Positions 14,170 through 18,211 of a stretch of DNA of 18,211 bases are shown piece by piece. Each line of letters starts with the position of its first letter. Positions within the stretch are counted from its first letter, which is position 1. Both the position numbers and the translations under genes were made by a program. The DNA is from Candidatus Helarchaeota archaeon (lineage in GTDB: Archaea; Asgardarchaeota; Lokiarchaeia; Helarchaeales; HEL-GB-A). Location: positions 1 through 18,211 of the forward strand of contig JAEOSY010000257.1 of NCBI GenBank assembly GCA_016840125.1, read 5' to 3'. The notes under the pieces are model-generated. The model did not search any database, was not told the DNA's origin, and saw only the letters and a list, made by a program, of their open reading frames with translations.

Positions 14170-14817
14170 ATGATTTATTTGACGGAATTGAGGAAACCAA
14201 GAATTTGGGACCCCAGCGAGCCGTTGGATAAGGCTACTTATTGTTCACAGTGCAAATTCTTTGAGCCGGATTTACTTGGGCACAAAGAGGGTAATTGTTT
14301 CGGGATCAGAATCGAAGATTCAACAAATCCAATGCTCTGCCCTTTTTTCCACAATGATATAAAAATTCTAGCTGTTCTCTTATATCTAGAGAATGGGATC
14401 TCGGTGTATCATAAGGCAGTAATTGAGGATATGGAAACTCAAATGGATCCACAGTTAATTTCCTCTTTTCTTAGAGCCATAAACACGTTTGGGAAGGAAC
14501 TCACACGTGAACAATTGACTCAGCTACAATTCCAACAGATGACGATTTTTGTCTGTCGCGGAAAATACATCTACGGCGCGCTTTTGGTTAAAGGCAATGT
14601 TGATGAGGACTGCAAAGACACCTTTAAAGACTTTGTTACAAGTATCGAACGAGAATTTTCAGATTATTTTGAGGGTGTCTATACCGGTATCTGCTTACCT
14701 GAAGAGGAAGTGGATATAATTGCAATGGCATCCATGCAGGATTATCTTGCCAAAAAATACTATGATGTACCTCCGGATCTAATCCAGAATTGTCATAAAT
14801 TGAAATGTGTCTTCTGA
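14170..14817 (+). CDS. Four-cysteine module fused to a longin/roadblock-like domain
   Basis: 215 residues, soluble. Residues 25-60 repeat the neighbouring small protein: CSQCKFF (Cys25, 28), GNCFG (Cys43), CPFF (Cys57). Residues about 64-190 have the alternating strand-helix pattern seen in the cytoplasmic part of the receptor-like protein at 3577: NGISVYHKAVIED, then DPQLISSFLRAINTFGKEL, a central YIYGALLVKG strand and a long helix (FKDFVTSIEREFSDYF). This pattern is known from many Asgard and other archaeal proteins and resembles longin/roadblock domains that regulate small GTPases. The start is either ATG 14170, with GGGG directly before it, or TTG 14179, for which GGGGATGA is better spaced. 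Cysteine binding of zinc or a 4Fe-4S cluster could make it a redox or metal-responsive regulator; this is inference. Confidence 0.75.
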   Translation: MIYLTELRKPRIWDPSEPLDKATYCSQCKFFEPDLLGHKEGNCFGIRIEDSTNPMLCPFFHNDIKILAVLLYLENGISVYHKAVIEDMETQMDPQLISSFLRAINTFGKELTREQLTQLQFQQMTIFVCRGKYIYGALLVKGNVDEDCKDTFKDFVTSIEREFSDYFEGVYTGICLPEEEVDIIAMASMQDYLAKKYYDVPPDLIQNCHKLKCVF

Positions 14818-14843
14818 ATTAATTTTTCTTTTTTTTAAAATTT

Positions 14844-14896
14844 GTAGACTCGAAAGTTACGTCGTTAAACCGACCTTTCACGACGCTACTTTTTTT
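14844..14896 (+). terminator. Hairpin plus T7 terminator
   Basis: Nested complementary arms GTAG/CTAC (14844-14847, 14886-14889), GAAAG/CTTTC (14852-14856, 14875-14879) and GTCG/CGAC (14861-14864, 14871-14874) are followed directly by seven T (14890-14896). A competing pairing CGTCGT/ACGACG (14860-14865, 14880-14885) also exists. It probably ends the transcript of the gene stopping at 14817. The T tract may double as the promoter region of the next gene. Confidence 0.5.
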
Positions 14897-14922
14897 AATA
14901 AAAGATAGTTATTGCAAGTGGG

Positions 14923-15660
14923 ATGAATATGAATAAAATCGGACCATTAATTCGAGGACAAATCTCAAAAAAAACTCTCACCCATTACTTAATCCCCTTG
15001 GGTATTGGAATATTCTATTTTTTCCTATTTCTTGCTTACCTCTTCTTTCCTTACAATGAATCATATCCCTATAATTGGACCACCTCTATGATCAGTCGGC
15101 TAGGGTGGCCTGAGGGCAATCCTGGTGGTTGGCCCTTTTTTAGTATCGCCTTTATTCTCACGGGAGTGCTAATTATTCCTCTTATTTCATATAAATATCA
15201 AAGATACTCTAAACTCAATAAGTTTGCTGCGGGATTAATTCGGATATTAATGTTGGGGTTTTCCATTAGCATGATATTGCTCGGGGCAATTCCCAACTTC
15301 GACTTACACATTTTCTTCGGCATTTCTCATCTGCTTAATGCTCTCATCCTGATTGGGGGTGGCTCTCTTATGGTTTTAATTTCTTGGATTTTAATTTCCA
15401 AGGAATATTTTAAGAATAAACAAAATGAATCCACTCTCCCTGGGAAACTTGTGATTCCTTATTTCTTCCTCTGCATATTTGGAGCGATTTGTATAGGAAT
15501 GATCGTTGTCAGTTTTTCGCAGACGGATACGTCTTTTGGGCATTATATCCACGATCCAGCCACTCCGCTTCTCTTAAGTCCCCCTCTTTGGGAATGGCTT
15601 ATAATGGGGTCGCTTATATTCTTAATTGTTCTACCCTGCTACTTCCTCCCCGCTGAGTAA
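14923..15660 (+). CDS. Six-helix membrane protein, DUF998-like
   Basis: 245 residues with six hydrophobic segments at about 22-43, 71-91, 104-122, 128-159, 176-198 and 221-242. The first loop reads WTTSMISRLGWPEGNPGGWP, followed by the FSIAFILTGVLIIP helix. This S-x-LG...NP...FxxxFxLTG pattern, with HxxxG-x-x-H in helix 4 (His129, Phe/Gly, His136), is typical of DUF998 and related Frag1/DRAM-like membrane proteins, whose function is unknown. ATG 14923 or the second ATG 14929 may be the start. TTTTTAATAAAAG (14891-14903) lies about 26-32 bases upstream of them, matching a near-leaderless transcript. It converges on the next minus-strand gene and has no other obvious partner. Confidence 0.65.
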   Translation: MNMNKIGPLIRGQISKKTLTHYLIPLGIGIFYFFLFLAYLFFPYNESYPYNWTTSMISRLGWPEGNPGGWPFFSIAFILTGVLIIPLISYKYQRYSKLNKFAAGLIRILMLGFSISMILLGAIPNFDLHIFFGISHLLNALILIGGGSLMVLISWILISKEYFKNKQNESTLPGKLVIPYFFLCIFGAICIGMIVVSFSQTDTSFGHYIHDPATPLLLSPPLWEWLIMGSLIFLIVLPCYFLPAE

Positions 15661-15700
15661 AGAATCGATGGAATCACCAGTAAATAAAATGAGCTGAAAT

Positions 15701-15709
15701 AAAAAAGGG
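15701..15709 (-). terminator. C-tract/T-tract terminator
   Basis: On the minus strand CCC is followed by six T about 30-38 bases past the stop codon at 15739. It lies in the convergent gap, so it terminates the membrane-protein gene to its right. Confidence 0.4.
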
Positions 15710-15738
15710 AAAGTATTGGATTATCTCTGTGTAAGATA

Positions 15739-16179
15739 TCAGGATTCAGGTTCTGTTCCTAAATCAATTTGGGTCTCTTTTGTGCGTGCTTGGTACCGAT
15801 CAATAATATCCTCGATCACACATCCTACAGCAAGTAAAATATTGAGAACTGTGTAGATATTGATAGGAAAAATGATCATCAACTCAATACCATAGATCAA
15901 GAATGAATAGCCAATGGCAGACCGAAATTTCATCCCCAAAACCATCATCCAGACCAGCGCGAACATCCAGGTGGCTTTTGCAAAATAGACCCACTTTGCT
16001 ATCTCAATCTCAGTTAAGGTCCCGCCTGCCTGCGCGTATTTACTGAAAATATCGCCAGTAACCCAGAAATTATACTCGAACATTATGTGAATAACGGTGT
16101 AGCAGACAAAAAATAGAAGAGTCATTGTAAATCTGCGCGGTAACACACCGAACAAAAGTGGTTCTTGCTTTTTTTCCAT
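15739..16179 (-). CDS. Small membrane protein of unknown function
   Basis: 146 residues with hydrophobic segments at about 16-34, 63-83 and 88-122; the last is long enough for two helices. The C-terminus is polar and acidic (RYQARTKETQIDLGTEPES) and probably cytoplasmic, as is the basic N-terminus MEKKQEP. I recognise no family. I chose ATG 16179 because GGGATTGAT lies at normal distance upstream; a TTG at 16188 would overlap that site. It is the same strand as the next membrane gene (16296-16967), 107 bases apart with a terminator-like tract between, so they are probably separate units. Confidence 0.6.
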   Translation of the reverse strand: MEKKQEPLLFGVLPRRFTMTLLFFVCYTVIHIMFEYNFWVTGDIFSKYAQAGGTLTEIEIAKWVYFAKATWMFALVWMMVLGMKFRSAIGYSFLIYGIELMIIFPINIYTVLNILLAVGCVIEDIIDRYQARTKETQIDLGTEPES

Positions 16180-16278
16180 TCTTATCAATCCCTTGAATTG
16201 TTAAGGTCTGGTTAGAATCTTTTTTATGTAAAAATAAAAAGGTATTTTATCGACTTAAAAGCCTATTTACGGCTAATC

Positions 16279-16291
16279 AAAAAAAAGGGGG
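16279..16291 (-). terminator. C5/T8 terminator
   Basis: The minus strand reads CCCCCTTTTTTTT starting five bases after the stop codon at 16296. This is the clearest instance of the C-then-T arrangement in the window. No hairpin is needed to explain it. Confidence 0.55.
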
Positions 16292-16295
16292 TTTT

Positions 16296-16967
16296 TTAAA
16301 TTAAAAATAAAAGCCATATCCCGATGAGAAGTTCAAATACAATCGCTGCCAACCCACCGATAGATGACAGGGTTTCATAGGCTTCAAAGTTAGGTTTTAC
16401 AACTTTTATCACATTAATGATACCAACGGCAATGCTGGAGGCAATTCCTATACATCCAATAAACAGGGGTACTATTATGAAGGTAACTAACACGATAGAT
16501 AATGCGAGCGTACCAATGGACCAACAGATCATTGTATATCCGAATCGAGAGCTTTTTGTTTGGAGAATGCTGCGATATGAATCACTCAACGCATTTTTTT
16601 CCTCACCGCTGGCACCTGCATATTGTCTTGCTAGATCGAGAAGTCTCCAGTAGTCCTTTTCAATATAGACTTGGATCGAGCCTTCTGCTACCCGAAAGAC
16701 GGTCCAAACAACTCCAAGTATTAGACTATAAGCACCAAAAGCGACAAACAACATTATCGCAAGTGTAATGACACAACCATGTTCTATAAGTGCTAATACC
16801 ATGCTTATTTTAAATTTTTTTGGCTTATTACTAATTTTTGGCAGGTATTCGTCTGCGTCATAATGCTTCGGCGTTGGATCTAATATATATCCATATACTG
16901 CCATCGCAATTTGTAAAACCAAGATTAATAGATAAAGAAAACCACATACTTGTATTTTGAGAGTCAA
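16296..16967 (-). CDS. Polytopic membrane protein, possibly DUF4386-like
   Basis: 223 residues with about six hydrophobic segments (7-28, 55-75, 78-95, 144-166, 166-188, 203-223). A soluble loop of about 45 residues lies in the middle (100-143, KDYWRLLDLARQYAGASGEE). The AYSLILGVVWTVFRVAEGSI stretch, with a charged Arg-Glu pair in a membrane segment, recalls DUF4386 proteins, but this is a weak resemblance. The start is TTG at 16967, with GGAG seven bases upstream on its strand. No catalytic motif is visible. Confidence 0.6.
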   Translation of the reverse strand: MTLKIQVCGFLYLLILVLQIAMAVYGYILDPTPKHYDADEYLPKISNKPKKFKISMVLALIEHGCVITLAIMLFVAFGAYSLILGVVWTVFRVAEGSIQVYIEKDYWRLLDLARQYAGASGEEKNALSDSYRSILQTKSSRFGYTMICWSIGTLALSIVLVTFIIVPLFIGCIGIASSIAVGIINVIKVVKPNFEAYETLSSIGGLAAIVFELLIGIWLLFLI

Positions 16968-17040
16968 AGTATTTCTCCAATTTATTATTTCATTCCTTTA
17001 AGCTTGAAAGTGAATATTAGTATTTCGCATGAATTTCAGT

Positions 17041-17051
17041 AAAAAAAGGGG
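17041..17051 (-). terminator. C4/T7 terminator
   Basis: The minus strand reads CCCCTTTTTTT, roughly 58-68 bases past the stop codon at 17109, in an otherwise AT-rich gap. It matches the other terminators of this window. Confidence 0.4.
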
Positions 17052-17108
17052 ATATTTGGATAATTCCTATGCAAGTATAAAGTATCTAATAAATTATATC
17101 CAATAAAT

Positions 17109-17960
17109 TCAAGTTATTCTAACCCGTGATTCAATTTCAAGCGCCGCATTCTTAAGAAAATTCTTATTGGATATTGTAAGTTCGATGGCTTTTTGAGGAC
17201 AAGCCAGAACGCATCGGCCACACGCTCGGCAAGCCATTTCATCAATCACCGCTTTTTTATCGATTAGTTCGATGGCATGCATGTAACAGACATCCTTTGT
17301 ACAAGTCCCGCAACCCACACACTTGTCTGTAACCTTGACCTCAAGTCCGGGGATTTTACCATATACACTACTCCCAAGTTTGGGGGGTATGTGTTTAAAC
17401 AAACCAAGACCACAACAACAAGGACAACAATTACAAATGGTGAATAGCTCGTCTGCTGGACCCACACCTAATGCGAACTTATCTGGAAACGCCCTACCAA
17501 TCATATGTATCATACCAGATTCTCGTACTTGTTGGGCATAATCTAATGCTTCCTCCTTAGTTACTAATCGCCCAAACTGCGGATTAATACTGGTGACGGG
17601 CTCACCCAGGAACATACAACCTTCTGCTTTTGGATATGTCTTGCAATCATTTGAATATCTACAGAGACAGAATCGCATTATGAAATGATGACTTGCTTTC
17701 TTTATGAAGTAATCAACTAGTTCAGAGGGTAAAACATATTCTGGTTGCATTTCAATCGACTCATCTATTGAAATAACTTGATCTTTTGGCAATGTATATA
17801 CCAAATCATACCTCATTGGGCTAAAATCTAGAATATAAAATGGTAAAGGGAACTTTCGCAAGGTTTTGGCAATTTTAGCCAGAAATCCAAATTTTTCAGG
17901 CCATTTTTTTAAAAACCATAATGCTTTAGCTACTTTTAACAACCATAGTGGTCTCTTCAT
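17109..17960 (-). CDS. Multi-cluster iron-sulfur protein without winged helix (paralog 3)
   Basis: 283 residues, a divergent relative of the proteins at 7591 and 8869. It keeps the core: FCLCR (Cys98, 100), Cys106, GCMFLG (Cys115), TKEEALDYAQ...GMIHMI, ICNCCPCCCG (Cys176-183), then two ferredoxin clusters, Cys214/217/220/225 and Cys244/247/250/254. The first cluster has four residues before its last Cys and Tyr after it (CTKDVCY), rather than the usual three and Pro. The winged-helix half is absent. It is replaced by a basic, aromatic N-terminus (MKRPLWLLKVAKALWFLKKW) that may lie along the membrane. ATG 17960 is preceded by GGGTG at about 10 bases. The likely role is electron transfer, perhaps at the membrane; the partner is unknown. 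Confidence 0.78.
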   Translation of the reverse strand: MKRPLWLLKVAKALWFLKKWPEKFGFLAKIAKTLRKFPLPFYILDFSPMRYDLVYTLPKDQVISIDESIEMQPEYVLPSELVDYFIKKASHHFIMRFCLCRYSNDCKTYPKAEGCMFLGEPVTSINPQFGRLVTKEEALDYAQQVRESGMIHMIGRAFPDKFALGVGPADELFTICNCCPCCCGLGLFKHIPPKLGSSVYGKIPGLEVKVTDKCVGCGTCTKDVCYMHAIELIDKKAVIDEMACRACGRCVLACPQKAIELTISNKNFLKNAALEIESRVRIT

Positions 17961-18133
17961 TATAAAAACGCACCCTCATCAACTATAGAAGATTATGTTT
18001 ACTCCAGAAAATCGAGTAATTTAATCATAAATATAATTATCATACTAAAGATATTGTTTCTACAATTATAGATTTATTTTTAAAAAAAACATGATCTGCA
18101 AAAGTAATCTTTTCCGACAAAAATCGGGGGCGC

Positions 18134-18150
18134 CGAAACATTTAAATCCC
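18134..18150 (+). promoter_or_regulatory. BRE/TATA promoter for leaderless gene
   Basis: CGAAACATTTAAATCCC combines a BRE-like purine stretch (CGAAA) with a TTTAAAT box centred about 27 bases before the ATG at 18171. This is the standard archaeal layout for a transcript that starts at or next to its start codon. The rest of the 210-base gap from 17961 holds only AT-rich sequence and a weak CCGA/TCGG hairpin (18114-18127). Confidence 0.6.
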
Positions 18151-18170
18151 ATTAAACGAAAGTATTTTTA

Positions 18171-18211
18171 ATGTCAACTGAAATTGAAAAAGAAAGTCTC
18201 GATTTATTGTA
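18171..18211 (+). CDS. N-terminus of an unknown protein (partial)
   Basis: An open frame begins at ATG 18171 and runs off the right edge after 13 codons (MSTEIEKESLDLL). The strong TATA box at leaderless spacing is the main support. The sequence is too short to suggest a function, but an acidic helical start with no signal peptide indicates a cytoplasmic protein. Confidence 0.5.
   Translation, partial: MSTEIEKESLDLL

Noticed and set aside
18114..18127. CCGA/TCGG hairpin upstream of the last gene
   Set aside because: The four-base stem is too short to be distinguished from chance.
1..18211. CRISPR arrays, tRNA or rRNA genes
   Set aside because: No regularly spaced repeats and no cloverleaf-like or rRNA-like segments were seen on reading both strands.

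Overview
The window looks like genomic DNA of an Asgard archaeon, most likely Lokiarchaeia-like. It encodes a eukaryote-like Arf/Rag-type small GTPase, two proteins sharing a longin/roadblock-like domain, a very long sequon-rich secreted receptor-like protein, a TrmB-type regulator, and an anaerobe's set of iron-sulfur and radical enzymes. Base composition is AT-rich. Archaeal TATA-type promoters sit close to start codons, and several genes start with TTG or GTG behind purine-rich Shine-Dalgarno (SD) sequences. No rRNA, tRNA, CRISPR array or transposase was seen. The lineage call is inference from gene content.

Layout. (1) 1-167: start of a secreted protein on the minus strand, cut by the window edge and divergent from the next gene. 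(2) 324-2888: a glycyl radical enzyme (GRE) of the Cys-x-Glu dehydratase/lyase class, with no activating enzyme in view. (3) 2903-7575: a small GTPase on the minus strand, divergently paired with a 1332-residue single-pass protein whose cytoplasmic tail is longin-like. (4) 7591-10020: two tandem paralogous iron-sulfur proteins with a winged-helix-like N-terminus. Beside them (10089-10241) lies a remnant that fuses the start of a third paralog to the end of the UroD-like methyltransferase gene. (5) 10315-11132: a two-gene plus-strand cassette, RHH-DUF5678 protein plus retropepsin-like protease, flanked by copies of the methyltransferase 3' end. (6) 11145-13792: a minus-strand gene string reading TrmB-like regulator, frameshifted zinc ribbon, 97-residue basic protein, UroD/MtaA-like methyltransferase. 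(7) 13941-14817: a 43-residue four-cysteine protein resembling small subunits of some GREs, then a protein with the same cysteine module followed by the longin-like domain. (8) 14923-16967: three small membrane proteins. (9) 17109-17960: a third iron-sulfur paralog lacking the winged-helix part. (10) 18171 onward: start of a plus-strand gene.

Two threads connect the genes. The first is signalling: a GTPase, a receptor with a possible GTPase-regulatory tail, and a soluble protein carrying the same kind of domain behind a cysteine module. The second is anaerobic metabolism: the GRE, the corrinoid-type methyltransferase family protein, three multi-cluster iron-sulfur proteins and the four-cysteine small protein. 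How these parts interact is inferred from family membership and gene order.
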